Assembly: GCA_020027205.1 (NCBI GenBank)
Contig: JAHRAQ010000001.1
Coordinates: 1 to 64,000, forward strand
Origin: Nitrospirales bacterium
GTDB taxonomy: Bacteria > Nitrospirota > Nitrospiria > Nitrospirales > UBA8639
DNA: 64,000 bases
Reading direction: 5' to 3'
This document shows, piece after piece, positions 42,541 through 51,405 of the stretch. Position 1 is the first letter of the stretch. Each line of letters starts with the position of its first letter. The notes below the pieces were generated by a model. That model ran no database searches, was not told the origin of the DNA, and worked only from the letters and a program-made list of their open reading frames with translations. Both the position numbers and the translations under genes were made by a program.

Positions 42541-43419
42541 ATGTCCGAACCGCAGACCAGCATCGCCATCGTCTACGATTTCGATCACACCTTGAGTCCG
42601 GGGTTCATGCAGGATGACACGATCCTGGCCCATGCCGGGATCGATCCGGGCACGTTCTGGAACAGTTGCACCGCGCTCATCGAACAGGAGGGCTACGACC
42701 AGGAACTCGCCTACATGAAACGCCTGTTGGAGTATGAGGCGATCCGCGCGCTGTCCAACCGGGACCTGCGGCGGATGGGCGCGCACCTGACGTTTTTCCC
42801 CGGCGTGCCCGACTGTTTCGGCGAATTGAACGACGTGCTCCGGCAACCCAAATATCAGGAACAGCACATCCGCCTCGAACATTACGTGGTCAGTTCCGGG
42901 CTGAAGGCGATTCTGGACGGGAGCGCGATGGCGGCGTGGACCACCGCCATGTGGGGATGCGAATTTGCGGAAGCGGAGGGGCGCATCAGTTTCCCCAAAC
43001 GCACCGTGAGTCACACGCAAAAAACCCAATACCTCTTTCGGGTGAACAAGGCACTCCTGAACACGGCCCAGAACGTGAACGACCATATGCCCGAAGAGAA
43101 ACGGCCGGTGCCCTTTCAACACATGATCTACGTGGGCGACGGCCCGACCGACGTGCCGTGTTTTACCGTCATCAAAAAAAACGGCGGGCTGGCCGTGGCC
43201 GTCTACAATCCCGGCGACGCCACCAAACGCTCGTTCAAAAAATGTTACGATCTGATGCTGCACGCCGACCGCGTGCATTGCATGGCCCCCGCCGATTACC
43301 GGCAAGGCAGCCAACTTCGCCTTATCCTCGAACAACGGTTGACGGAGATCGCCGACGGGATTGTCGAACGTCGCCGGCAGGACAAGGCCGCCGCCCGCGT
43401 CCCGGCCCCGCCGTCGTAG
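42541..43419 (+). CDS. HAD-superfamily phosphatase
   Basis: 292 aa. The nucleophile motif DFDHTLS near residue 14 and the late metal-binding motif IYVGDGPTDVPCF near 200 define the HAD fold. A large helical cap (WNSCTALIEQEGYDQELAYMK and on) sits between, as in PSPase-like or HAD-IB members. VVSSGLKAIL carries motif II. Located 39 bp after the MoxR ATPase. Small-molecule phosphatase activity is likely; substrate unknown. Confidence 0.9.
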   Translation: MSEPQTSIAIVYDFDHTLSPGFMQDDTILAHAGIDPGTFWNSCTALIEQEGYDQELAYMKRLLEYEAIRALSNRDLRRMGAHLTFFPGVPDCFGELNDVLRQPKYQEQHIRLEHYVVSSGLKAILDGSAMAAWTTAMWGCEFAEAEGRISFPKRTVSHTQKTQYLFRVNKALLNTAQNVNDHMPEEKRPVPFQHMIYVGDGPTDVPCFTVIKKNGGLAVAVYNPGDATKRSFKKCYDLMLHADRVHCMAPADYRQGSQLRLILEQRLTEIADGIVERRRQDKAAARVPAPPS

Positions 43420-43502
43420 GCGGCGCGTCCCCGTCCGTTGCGTCCGCGCCGCCGGGAGGGGTACAGTGAACGGGAACATGCCGAACGCGCGAGAGACGCC
43501 TT

Positions 43503-44135
43503 ATGACGCGGCCATCATCCCACACCATGCCTGACGTTTGCAGCCGGCCGTTCCCGTTGTTCATCGGTTTGCTCATCGTGTTCTGCGGCGCAATGCCGTC
43601 GGTGAGCCGGGCGGAGCAGCCGTTGACCCCCAGGCCCGCCGTACAAGAGAGCGACGGCGCCACAGCGGTCGGCGCCCTGATGGCGTTGGATCAGCAGAAC
43701 TGGCAACGGCCGCAATCCGCCTTCAAATGGATTGCCATGGCCAGGGACATTCAAACGCCATGGGACACGTTCGGGCGGCAGGGGTGGATGACGGATGATG
43801 CCTACGTGGAGCCGGTGGAGCCTGGCGTGTCGGAGTTTTCCAAAGACACGGAGGTGTTTTATCTCGTCTTTGCCGTGTCGGCTCTTGACGCGCCGTCGCA
43901 ATACCGGGCGGCGTGGTTCCACATGCCGGACGGCGTTACCCCGTCGAAAAAACTGACCGGCACCGATGCCCTGTTCATGGAGATGAACGAAAAAGCCGGG
44001 TATCTTGAAATCTTCCAACCCGACGGCGGCTGGAAAACAGGCAGGTATCTGCTCAAGTTGTACTTCGAAAGCCCCGGCCAGGACCTCTACGACCCCAACG
44101 CCATCGGCACCATGACGTTCACGATTGTGGAGTGA
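43503..44135 (+). CDS. Predicted secreted protein of unknown function
   Basis: 210 aa with a signal peptide (PLFIGLLIVFCGAMPSVSRA, cleavage near residue 37). The mature domain has a beta-rich pattern (TEVFYLVFAVSA, YRAAWFHMP, GYLEIFQPDGGWKTGRYLLKLYF). It ends with GTMTFTIVE, typical of an immunoglobulin-like or lipocalin-like sandwich. No cysteine pairs or catalytic motif. Start at 43503; MPDVCSR at 43527 is an alternative. Probably periplasmic; role unknown. Confidence 0.72.
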   Translation: MTRPSSHTMPDVCSRPFPLFIGLLIVFCGAMPSVSRAEQPLTPRPAVQESDGATAVGALMALDQQNWQRPQSAFKWIAMARDIQTPWDTFGRQGWMTDDAYVEPVEPGVSEFSKDTEVFYLVFAVSALDAPSQYRAAWFHMPDGVTPSKKLTGTDALFMEMNEKAGYLEIFQPDGGWKTGRYLLKLYFESPGQDLYDPNAIGTMTFTIVE

Positions 44136-44216
44136 CGGGCCGGCCGGCCTGACATTCCGCGCACCCTTCTCCGCCGCCGCGGGTCGGTGACGGGGACGCG
44201 CCTACGCCCTCTCGAC

Positions 44217-45848
44217 TTACAATCGCGGTGATGCCGCCGCCGGTTTCGCCGCGCGCGTCTCCCGCGCAGACCGCCTCGACCGCAACAGATCTTCGAGCGT
44301 CAGCAGGGCCTCCCGGCCCGAGTTGGCTTCGAGACCGCGGGTGAGACTGTGGTCGGCGTAGGCGTGGCCGTGATCCTGCGTGGCGCTGTGACTCACGCCG
44401 CCGGACCATCGGCGCGGGTCATGGCTGCCGTGTTTCCGGCGCCAGGCCGTGAGACAGGCTTTGGCAATCATCCTGTTGAGCGGAGCGGGATTGTAGAGCA
44501 GTTTTTTGACGTTCCATGGCGCGAGGCTCAAGGGATTGTAACCCGCCGACAGGTGGCCGTCCGACAACAACCGTTGTTCCAAATCCGTATTCGGCTGGAC
44601 GCCGAGAAAGAACATCAGGGGAAACACGCGGTCGTCGCCGAGAATGGACGCCACCGTTTTATACGACTCGATGCTTTGCAGCAGCGTCTCTTCGGTTTCC
44701 TCCGGCGAGTTGAGCGAATAGTTCAGAATCACGCGGCCCGCAAAACCAGCCTCTTTTAAATAGCGGCAGCCGTCATACAGGTGCTCGAGTTTAAAGCCCA
44801 TGTGCAAACTGTTGAGCACCTTCTGCGAACCCGCGGTGATGGCGACTTCCAGATCGCCCACGCCGGAGCGGACCATGAGTTTCGCCAACTCGGCGGAAAT
44901 GAGCGACGTGCGCACGTAGCCCGACCACTCAATCGCCAGCCCTTCGCGGATAATCCGTTCCAGAATTTCCGTGCATTGCGGGTAGGCGTCTTTCCCCGTG
45001 ATGAATTGCGCGTCGGTGAACCAGAAACGGCGCGCGCCCCAGTGATGGTAATACTGCGACAGATCCCGCACGACGTTCTCCGGCGGGCGGTAACGAACGC
45101 GTTTGCCTTCGATGTAGGGATACAGACAAAAGGCGCAGTCATACGGACAGCCGCGTTTGGTTTGCACGCCGATGCACTCGTTCACGTAGGCACGGTGCTG
45201 CGGAAAAATCGACGTCAGATACGGCAGGTCGACGGTCATCTCGTCCAGCAGGGCCGGCTGACGCTGCGAACCTTTGGTGACCCGCCCGTGTTCTTTGACG
45301 ATGAACCGCTCCCCGTCGAGGGACTCCCCGTTCAGAACTTTCAGGATCGCGTCCTCGCCCTCGCCCAACACGCCGAGCGTGTCGTCGGGGAGTTGTTCGA
45401 TCAGTTGATCGGCAAAGGCGGTGAACGCCCCGCCGCCGATCATGATTCGCGCACCGGGAAATTCCTTGTGAATGAGCCACGGATAAGACAGGTTCAGGCG
45501 GATGTCACGGTAGTACCGATAGAGATTGCGCAGGCCCTGGAACGAGGCCGCGACGCGCTTCAGCGGATTGGCGGCGTAATAAAAGTTGAACGCCTGCTCC
45601 AGCGACGCATCGCCTTCGTGCGGCGAAAAAATCTGAATGTCGCGCCACGAAAAACACACGAGGCCGGGGCGGTGCCGCTGCGCGGTCTCACGCAAGGCCC
45701 GTGCGCGATCGGCGCGCGGCAGCAGCGACAGGTCCAGAATATGCTGCCGCACGTCCGGACGCCGCCGGTGCACAAAGTCGGCCAGATACGTGACGCCGGT
45801 CGGATAAACTTTTTTGCACGGCAGAAACACATAGAGGACGGCATCCAT
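44217..45848 (-). CDS. Cobalamin-binding radical SAM protein
   Basis: 543 aa. An N-terminal B12-binding-like domain (GARIMIGGGAFTAFADQ, LGVLGEGEDAIL) is followed by the radical SAM motif KRGCPYDCAFCLYP near residue 240. BchE-like class B methyltransferases and cyclases share this layout. The C-terminal 60 residues are Arg/Ala/Ser-rich and probably disordered. It lies 7 bp after a UbiE-like methyltransferase gene, and they are likely co-transcribed; a role in quinone or isoprenoid modification is possible. Substrate unknown. Confidence 0.88.
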   Translation of the reverse strand: MDAVLYVFLPCKKVYPTGVTYLADFVHRRRPDVRQHILDLSLLPRADRARALRETAQRHRPGLVCFSWRDIQIFSPHEGDASLEQAFNFYYAANPLKRVAASFQGLRNLYRYYRDIRLNLSYPWLIHKEFPGARIMIGGGAFTAFADQLIEQLPDDTLGVLGEGEDAILKVLNGESLDGERFIVKEHGRVTKGSQRQPALLDEMTVDLPYLTSIFPQHRAYVNECIGVQTKRGCPYDCAFCLYPYIEGKRVRYRPPENVVRDLSQYYHHWGARRFWFTDAQFITGKDAYPQCTEILERIIREGLAIEWSGYVRTSLISAELAKLMVRSGVGDLEVAITAGSQKVLNSLHMGFKLEHLYDGCRYLKEAGFAGRVILNYSLNSPEETEETLLQSIESYKTVASILGDDRVFPLMFFLGVQPNTDLEQRLLSDGHLSAGYNPLSLAPWNVKKLLYNPAPLNRMIAKACLTAWRRKHGSHDPRRWSGGVSHSATQDHGHAYADHSLTRGLEANSGREALLTLEDLLRSRRSARETRAAKPAAASPRL

Positions 45849-45855
45849 ACCGCCC

Positions 45856-46623
45856 CTACTTGACAGCCACGTGCACGGCCACGATTCCGCCGCTCACATT
45901 GTGGTACGCCACGCGGGAAAAACCGGCGTCGCGCAACATGGCGGCCAGGTGTTCCTGATCGGGAAAGGTGCGAATGGATTCGGGCAGATAGTGATAGACG
46001 TCGGTGTGGTCGGCGGCCACCCATGTGCCGACGGCGGGCAGGACGCGAAACGAGTACCAGTCATACAGACGCCGCAGCCAGGCGGATACAGGCTGGGAAA
46101 ATTCAAGACACACAAAACAACCGCCCGCGTTGAGCACACGATGAATTTCACGAAAGGCGCGCGGCCGGTCGCCGACGTTGCGAATGCAGAATCCCGCGGT
46201 CACCGCGTCAAAGGCGGCGTCGGGAAAAACAAGGCATTCCGCGTTCATGCGCACACAGGCAATGCGGCCAGCCAGACCCCGTCGCGCGATCTTCTTCGCG
46301 CCGACCCGCAACATGGCTTCATTAAGATCCACCGCCACCGTCCGGCCGCCCTCGCCCATCCGTCGCTGGAGCAACAGCGCGAGATCGCCCGTGCCCGCGC
46401 CCACGTCCAAGCCGCGCCCGCGCGCGCAAGCGGGAACATGACGCACGGCCATCGCTTTCCATCGGTAATGCAGACCAAAACTCAACAGGGAATTGTTGAG
46501 ATCATACCATCCCGCAATCGCCGTGAACATGCGCTGCACGGCCTGCTCCCTCGACGCGCCCGACCAACGCGACACCGCCTTGCCCGCCGGGGTTTCTCCA
46601 GCATGTTCCACGGACGCCGCCAT
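45856..46623 (-). CDS. ubiE: UbiE/MenG-like quinone methyltransferase
   Basis: 255 aa SAM-dependent methyltransferase. Motif I is LDVGAGTGDLALL near residue 73. Family signatures are MFTAIAGWYDLNNSLLSFGLHYRWK near the N terminus, AGFCIRNVGDRPRAFREIHRVL and CLEFSQP. UbiE/MenG methylates demethylmenaquinone (C-2) or a ubiquinone precursor. The conserved Y-D-x-x-N region supports the call over a generic methyltransferase. ATG at 46623; longer open frame upstream lacks a binding site. Whether the host uses menaquinone or ubiquinone cannot be told. Confidence 0.9.
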   Translation of the reverse strand: MAASVEHAGETPAGKAVSRWSGASREQAVQRMFTAIAGWYDLNNSLLSFGLHYRWKAMAVRHVPACARGRGLDVGAGTGDLALLLQRRMGEGGRTVAVDLNEAMLRVGAKKIARRGLAGRIACVRMNAECLVFPDAAFDAVTAGFCIRNVGDRPRAFREIHRVLNAGGCFVCLEFSQPVSAWLRRLYDWYSFRVLPAVGTWVAADHTDVYHYLPESIRTFPDQEHLAAMLRDAGFSRVAYHNVSGGIVAVHVAVK

Positions 46624-46684
46624 GGTCACGGGGTAGCACCACCCCGGCGAAATTGTCAAGGCAAAGAGAGCAGAAACCCGTCGT

Positions 46685-46882
46685 TCCCGCCCCCCTCTCC
46701 GTCATTCCTGTCTTCCTCTCCGTCGTTCCTGCCCCTCTCCGTCATTCCTGTTCTCTCTTTCGTCATTCCCGACGTTAGTAATCGGGAATCCATCTTTCTG
46801 TTATCTTTCTGTTATCCTGTCAGGGGCAGAGGGAAAGAAAAAGAAGGATGGATTCCCGCCTACTCATTGCGGGAATGACGAA
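46685..46882. repeat. REPIN-like element (46760-46880) with loose CCGTCATTCCTG units
   Basis: Three CCGTC(A/G)TTCCTG units at 46698-46750 precede the element. Left arm TCGTCATTCCCGACG...ATCGGGAATCCATC (46759-46793) and right arm GATGGATTCCCGC...GCGGGAATGACG (46848-46880), the latter in a GCG variant. Fills the gap between ubiE and the higA-like gene. Confidence 0.8.
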
Positions 46883-46915
46883 ACAGGGCTGGGTAGCGTA
46901 AAGCGTGTCTGCCGG

Positions 46916-47254
46916 TCAGCGAGACGTCCCACCCATCGCCGGCATCTTCGCCCGCGTAATTTTACGAAGTTCACGTTTCAACCCCCGTTCCGCGCACCGG
47001 AGATCGTGATTCTGTTGCATCCGCAACCAAAGACCGGGGCCATTGCCGACCAGTGTGCCGATTCGCAACGCCATTTCCACCGTGACCGGATGCATGCACG
47101 CAAGAACCCGATGAACCTGCTGACGCGACACCCCAAGCCGCTTTGCCGTCTCGCTGACCGACAAGCCCAGAGCAGGCAGCACATCCTCACGCAGAATCGC
47201 CCCCGGATGAATCGGGGGGCGCCGTAGCGGACGTTTGACATAAAAGGCTGTCAT
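46916..47254 (-). CDS. HigA-family antitoxin-like helix-turn-helix protein
   Basis: 112 aa. RRPPIHPGAILREDVLPALGLSVSETAKRLGVSRQQVHRVL is the HigA/VapI-type XRE helix-turn-helix signature, and LRIGTLVGNGPGLWLRMQQNHDL completes the domain. HigA antitoxins normally follow a higB toxin gene. Upstream on this strand is instead the AbiJ-like gene, and no RelE-type toxin ORF is visible in the 59-bp gap. It is either an orphan regulator or the antitoxin of the AbiJ-like protein. Confidence 0.88.
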   Translation of the reverse strand: MTAFYVKRPLRRPPIHPGAILREDVLPALGLSVSETAKRLGVSRQQVHRVLACMHPVTVEMALRIGTLVGNGPGLWLRMQQNHDLRCAERGLKRELRKITRAKMPAMGGTSR

Positions 47255-47313
47255 GGATGTTCTACATTAACGCCATGCGAATCGACACAGGGCAGGACAT
47301 CATTGAAGGACGG

Positions 47314-48228
47314 TCATGCCGCATCGCCATCTCGGTTTTTCTCCCGCTGATGTTTCTTGACAAGATAGGCAGTAAAAGACGCGCAAGCCCCGAACATGAA
47401 CATGGCTTCGTCCAGACCAACAGCAGCAACATTCTTGTCTAAAAGAGCATGACGAATGCCCTGTTCATCGTTTGTGTAACCGTAAAGTTGCTTGAATGCT
47501 TCCGTGAGGGCTGGGTGCTTCAGTAGCCCAATTTCCGCAAGAGAATTGAGGGCTGGGCTTAGAGTCTGACTTGCTTTCGGGTCAATCTGTCTGGCAACGG
47601 ATTCAACAGCGTGAATGCTGTCAGCAATGGAATCACCATATTGCTGTGCATTAATATGTTCAGTTGCTTGGCGCAAATGAGTAGCCGCGCCTTCCATGCC
47701 ACCATGCTGTATAATTTGAAATGCTTCTTGGATTGCCTTGCCTTCTTCTTGAGTACTTCTCGGAAAAAAGTGAAATGGGTGCTTGGCAGTGTCGAGCCAA
47801 TAAGGCGCCGCGTATGTTTCAAAGCTTTTTTGCAATGTATTCACGCTCTGCGAACCGATGGGATCATTGACTATAATCTGGACAAAATCAAGAAATTCAT
47901 TGAAAGGTGAGTTGAGAGATAAACGTTTGAAATCATCCAGTGTTTGCTCGCAATCCGTTTCAATCTCGTCTTCTGGCATCCCCAGTAGCTTGCCCATAAT
48001 TCGCTCTACAAATCGCCTTCCAGTCTCGGAAAAGTAATATCCCTCGTAGCCACTGCATCTATACTGAAGAAGTACTTGCCGAAGAGTGTTCCAAATTTCT
48101 CGTCGCAATTCATCAGAGATATGCTCTAAGCGCATGGGCTCAGGTAGAGGCTTATATCCGTAGCGTTGAGAGAAACTAAGATTTTCCAGTGCGTTATCTT
48201 GAGTATCAGGCATCAGATTCTCTTTCAA
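47314..48228 (-). CDS. AbiJ-like protein with C-terminal HEPN-type (Abi_C-like) domain
   Basis: 304 aa, AT-richer than host genes. The N-terminal FSQRYGYKPLPEPMRLEHISDELRREIWN pattern is that of the AbiJ N-terminal domain 4, seen in abortive infection proteins. The C-terminal part (DSIADSIHAVESVARQIDPK, then GIRHALLDKN) has the helical pattern of Abi_C/HEPN domains. The R-H pair in GIRHALL may be the RNase motif. Abortive phage-defence RNase is the likely role. It lies between a nuclease-like gene and the HigA-like gene. Confidence 0.78.
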   Translation of the reverse strand: MKENLMPDTQDNALENLSFSQRYGYKPLPEPMRLEHISDELRREIWNTLRQVLLQYRCSGYEGYYFSETGRRFVERIMGKLLGMPEDEIETDCEQTLDDFKRLSLNSPFNEFLDFVQIIVNDPIGSQSVNTLQKSFETYAAPYWLDTAKHPFHFFPRSTQEEGKAIQEAFQIIQHGGMEGAATHLRQATEHINAQQYGDSIADSIHAVESVARQIDPKASQTLSPALNSLAEIGLLKHPALTEAFKQLYGYTNDEQGIRHALLDKNVAAVGLDEAMFMFGACASFTAYLVKKHQREKNRDGDAA

Positions 48229-48309
48229 ACATCAGCTCCCTAAACGTTGGCTCAATAAATAGTATGGGCAGGCCAAATGAGCTTAGCGGAATTCGGCAAT
48301 CTATTCCGC

Positions 48310-49332
48310 TTATAAAGAACCAACAAAAAGTATTGACTTGTTTAATTCCAGAAGCAATAGGAATTTTATGCCGCTTGGGGTTATGTAATACTCTTTGCCA
48401 ATTTTGGCCAAAAGCCCCAAGGCGATGCCGTAATTGGAATACATGACAAACGCATCGTGGGATGCTTTGGCATTCCATTCGCTTTTCTTTCCCGACAAAG
48501 AACAAAAATATTGTGCTGCTTCCCTCAAAGGAACCGGATAGTAATTTTTGGATAAAACGAAAACGGTTTCCGTCGCCAAATAAATACCGCAGATTGCCGG
48601 ACTGCCGAAGGGATTTTGAATAATGTGGTTGCGCAAAATGTCTGTTTGTTCATCACATATGTATTCTGTTGGTACAGATTGATCTCTGCTTCCAACATAC
48701 CGCTTCCCCAAATCCGTCAAAGTGATTTTGGGGTTTCCATGTATCAGTCCAAGTTCTGTGGACAATCTAACGTAACTCGAAACGGTGCTTTTTGATAATT
48801 GAGTTTTCCGTGACACTTCCTGAATTGTTACATCCGTTTCCACCGAATACAGTATTCGATTCAACAAATGCAGATTCCACAATCCGTGATTGGAAGGCTT
48901 CAGGCTGATAAGTTTCGCGATTGCCTTGACTTTGAAGTAATAATTTTTCAAAAGATCATAAGGCGAAAACTGAATCGGGATTATTTCATTTTTATGACAT
49001 AGAACTTTATGATCTTTCTGAAAATCAGGGCAAACCAAAAATGTTTTGATTGGCAAATTGGGAACGGTTTTCTTCTTTTGCAAATCAATCAATTCTTCCC
49101 GATATCCGGCAACTTGCTTGCAAAATTTAATCTCACTCTTCACAGCCTTCAATTCTAGCAACAGCAGGTTCGTGGAAGACAAAAACAGCAGGTCAATCTT
49201 GTTTCCAGAAGGCAGAATTTTTTGCCTGCTTACTAAAGAAATGTCATCGCGTATAGACAACGCATGTCGCACCTCATCAAGTTGCGTAGCAAAAATATCT
49301 TCAATCTGCGATTCTCGAATTTCCAACTTCAT
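48310..49332 (-). CDS. PD-(D/E)XK nuclease-like protein with winged-helix domain
   Basis: 340 aa, AT-rich. The N-terminal domain has KIDLLFLSSTNLLLLELKAV near residue 48; the Asp followed by Glu-x-Lys resembles NucS/DUF91-type PD-(D/E)XK endonucleases. SLVSRQKILPSGN precedes it. The middle (TIQEVSRKTQLSKSTVSSYVRLSTELGLI) is a clear helix-turn-helix of winged type, and ITLTDLGKRYV follows. Its ATG overlaps the small Cys-protein stop by ATGA. Likely a defence nuclease or nuclease-derived regulator. Confidence 0.75.
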   Translation of the reverse strand: MKLEIRESQIEDIFATQLDEVRHALSIRDDISLVSRQKILPSGNKIDLLFLSSTNLLLLELKAVKSEIKFCKQVAGYREELIDLQKKKTVPNLPIKTFLVCPDFQKDHKVLCHKNEIIPIQFSPYDLLKNYYFKVKAIAKLISLKPSNHGLWNLHLLNRILYSVETDVTIQEVSRKTQLSKSTVSSYVRLSTELGLIHGNPKITLTDLGKRYVGSRDQSVPTEYICDEQTDILRNHIIQNPFGSPAICGIYLATETVFVLSKNYYPVPLREAAQYFCSLSGKKSEWNAKASHDAFVMYSNYGIALGLLAKIGKEYYITPSGIKFLLLLELNKSILFVGSL

Positions 49333-49523
49333 GATATTATATTCCTATTATAAATCCTGTCATCGCATATGGCACACATGTAATCACCCATTGGAAATGG
49401 TTTCCCCATTTCTTTTCGCATTAATGGATCATTGCAATCGAAAACCCGATTGACAAACAGACCACTTCCTGGAACCACGCTTGCCCCGCATTCGTTGCAA
49501 ATTTCTGAAGATTGGTCAGGCAT
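49329..49523 (-). CDS. Small double-CxxC (zinc-binding) protein coupled to the nuclease gene
   Basis: 64 aa. Two CxxC pairs, CNECGAS near residue 9 and CAICDDRI near residue 52, flank a conserved-looking core; a third cysteine is in FDCND. GAGGG lies before the ATG at 49523. An in-frame upstream start (49565) would run into ruvB. The stop overlaps the nuclease-like start by 4 bp, so both proteins should be made together. I know no family for it. It may be a zinc-ribbon subunit or an antitoxin. Confidence 0.65.
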   Translation of the reverse strand: MPDQSSEICNECGASVVPGSGLFVNRVFDCNDPLMRKEMGKPFPMGDYMCAICDDRIYNRNIIS

Positions 49524-49557
49524 TGATACCCTCAAAGTTTGCTTTTCGCGCTTCCCC

Positions 49558-50577
49558 CTACCCAAACAACCCCTTCTCTTTCCCTTCTTTGCTCACACCA
49601 AAATGCTTCAACGCCTTGTCGGTCAGTTGACGACCGCGAGGGGTGCGGTCCAGGTAGCCGGATTGCAGGAGAAAGGGTTCGTAGACGTCTTCGAGTGTGG
49701 CTTTTTCTTCCTGGACGGCGGCGGCCAGGGCTTCCACGCCGACCGGGCCGCCGTGAAATTTTTCCAGAATGGCGAGCAGGATTTTTCGATCCATCTCGTC
49801 AAACCCCATGTCGTCCACGCCCAGCCAGCGCAGGGCGTCCTGCGCCACCTGCCGGGTGACAATGCCGTCGGCTTTGACGTCGGCGAAATCCCGCACCCGC
49901 TTGATCAGCCGGTTGGCGATGCGGGGGGTCCCGCGCGCGCGTTTGCCGATTTCCGTCGCGCCTTCCGGTTCGATGACTACGTTCAGCAGACCCGCCGATC
50001 TGGTGACGATGATGTCCAGTTCTTCCGGCGTGTAAAAGTCGAGCCGGTAGACCAACCCGAACCGTTCGCGCAGCGGCGAGGTCAGCGAGCCGGCCTTGGT
50101 GGTCGCGCCGACCAGGGTGAACGGCGGCAGGTCCAGTTTCATCGCGCGCGCGGCCGGCCCCTGGCCGATGACGAGATCGATTTGAAAATCTTCCATGGCC
50201 GGGTACAACGCTTCTTCGACCGCGCCCGGCAGGCGGTGAATTTCGTCGATGAACAAGACGTCGTGGGCCTGAAGGTTCGTCAAAATCGCGGCCAGGTCGC
50301 CGGCGTGATTCAGCACCAGCCCGGACGTGGGCCGAATCGTCCCGCCCATGTGCCGGGCGATGATATGCGCGATGGTCGTCTTGCCCAATCCGGGCGGGCC
50401 GTAAAAAATGGCGTGGTCCAGCGGGTCGCCCCGGCGCGTCGCCGCTTCGATGCAAATCCGCAACGACTCCTTCATCGGCTCCTGCCCGATGTATTCGTCG
50501 AGCGTGAACGGACGCAGAGACTGCTCGGCGTTGCGCTCCGCTTCAAGTTTGTGAGTGGTGACCAGGCGATCTTCCAT
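49558..50577 (-). CDS. ruvB: Holliday junction branch-migration ATPase RuvB
   Basis: 339 aa hexameric AAA+ motor. N-terminal [20 protein letters not shown]; Walker [16 protein letters not shown] near residue 63; Walker [12 protein letters not shown] near 113; sensor 1 LVGATTKAG near 158; and the C-terminal winged-helix ending [15 protein letters not shown]. It works with RuvA and RuvC, whose genes are not in this window. It lies upstream of the defence-like block on the same strand. Confidence 0.97.
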   Translation of the reverse strand: MEDRLVTTHKLEAERNAEQSLRPFTLDEYIGQEPMKESLRICIEAATRRGDPLDHAIFYGPPGLGKTTIAHIIARHMGGTIRPTSGLVLNHAGDLAAILTNLQAHDVLFIDEIHRLPGAVEEALYPAMEDFQIDLVIGQGPAARAMKLDLPPFTLVGATTKAGSLTSPLRERFGLVYRLDFYTPEELDIIVTRSAGLLNVVIEPEGATEIGKRARGTPRIANRLIKRVRDFADVKADGIVTRQVAQDALRWLGVDDMGFDEMDRKILLAILEKFHGGPVGVEALAAAVQEEKATLEDVYEPFLLQSGYLDRTPRGRQLTDKALKHFGVSKEGKEKGLFG

Positions 50578-50663
50578 GACGGGCGATGGAAGTTGTGTCG
50601 TGAGGCGGGAACCCCGGCGCGAGCGGCGGCTCGACGGCCGGGTGAGTCAGCATGCGTCGGACG

Positions 50664-51191
50664 TCAGGGCAACTCAAACTCGACATTAATATCCCGCCCC
50701 AGGTAGTTGACGAGAAATCCCTGCCGTTGATATTCCAACCTGGCGCCCATGACGTTTTCATCTCCAAAATCTTCGGGACCTAACAGTTCCCGGATTTCAT
50801 TCGCGCTTTGCGCGGTGAGCACTCGGCGGAAAATCCCGCGGGTTTTATGGACAAAACGATTATTGATGAACAGCAAATCCACCCGGCTGTCCACGATTCG
50901 AACCCCGGCCATGGCTCCCGTGGGGTTCGATTGATCCCACAATAAAATGAACACCCCTTCCTGCTCGGCCCGGACGCCGGAAATTTTTTCATTGACCAGC
51001 GTTTCCACGGCGTCGATTTCGGACGAGCCAAGTCGGATGCCATACAGGGACACGGTCATGCTGTCGATGTCTTCCGCGTTTTGCACGTTGTTCCGCGTCA
51101 GTTCGTAGTCTTTGGCCCAGGCATCGGCGGCGCCCAACCAGCCGGTCAACACGAGTGAAACCGCCAGCACCCTCAATGATGTCACGCGCAT
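50664..51191 (-). CDS. Secreted protein of unknown function
   Basis: 175 aa. Signal peptide RVLAVSLVLTGWLGAADAWA. The mature part is beta-rich (DSMTVSLYGIRLGSSEIDAVETLV; VRIVDSRVDLLFINNRFVHK; ENVMGARLEYQRQGFLVNYLG). A strong GGAGGAGGG site fixes the start at 51191. A run of acidic and hydrophobic strands suggests a small periplasmic sandwich. No relative is recognised. It resembles in layout the secreted protein at 60902 but shows no clear similarity. Confidence 0.75.
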   Translation of the reverse strand: MRVTSLRVLAVSLVLTGWLGAADAWAKDYELTRNNVQNAEDIDSMTVSLYGIRLGSSEIDAVETLVNEKISGVRAEQEGVFILLWDQSNPTGAMAGVRIVDSRVDLLFINNRFVHKTRGIFRRVLTAQSANEIRELLGPEDFGDENVMGARLEYQRQGFLVNYLGRDINVEFELP

Positions 51192-51405
51192 GGAACCCTC
51201 CTCCCCGTCCGGCCACACCCCGTTCCGTTTGTTGCGAACCCAGGCCCGCGGATGACCCAAGCCTGTCGACCGATTGTAACGGACGAGGGAAGCGGAATCA
51301 AATGGACGGCACGCGACGGGAGGCGGGGCGACCGGGGCACGCACGGCGTCGACCGCCGTATGCTACACTGTGCCGTCCGCGTCATCGGACAACTTCGCCA
51401 CGAGC

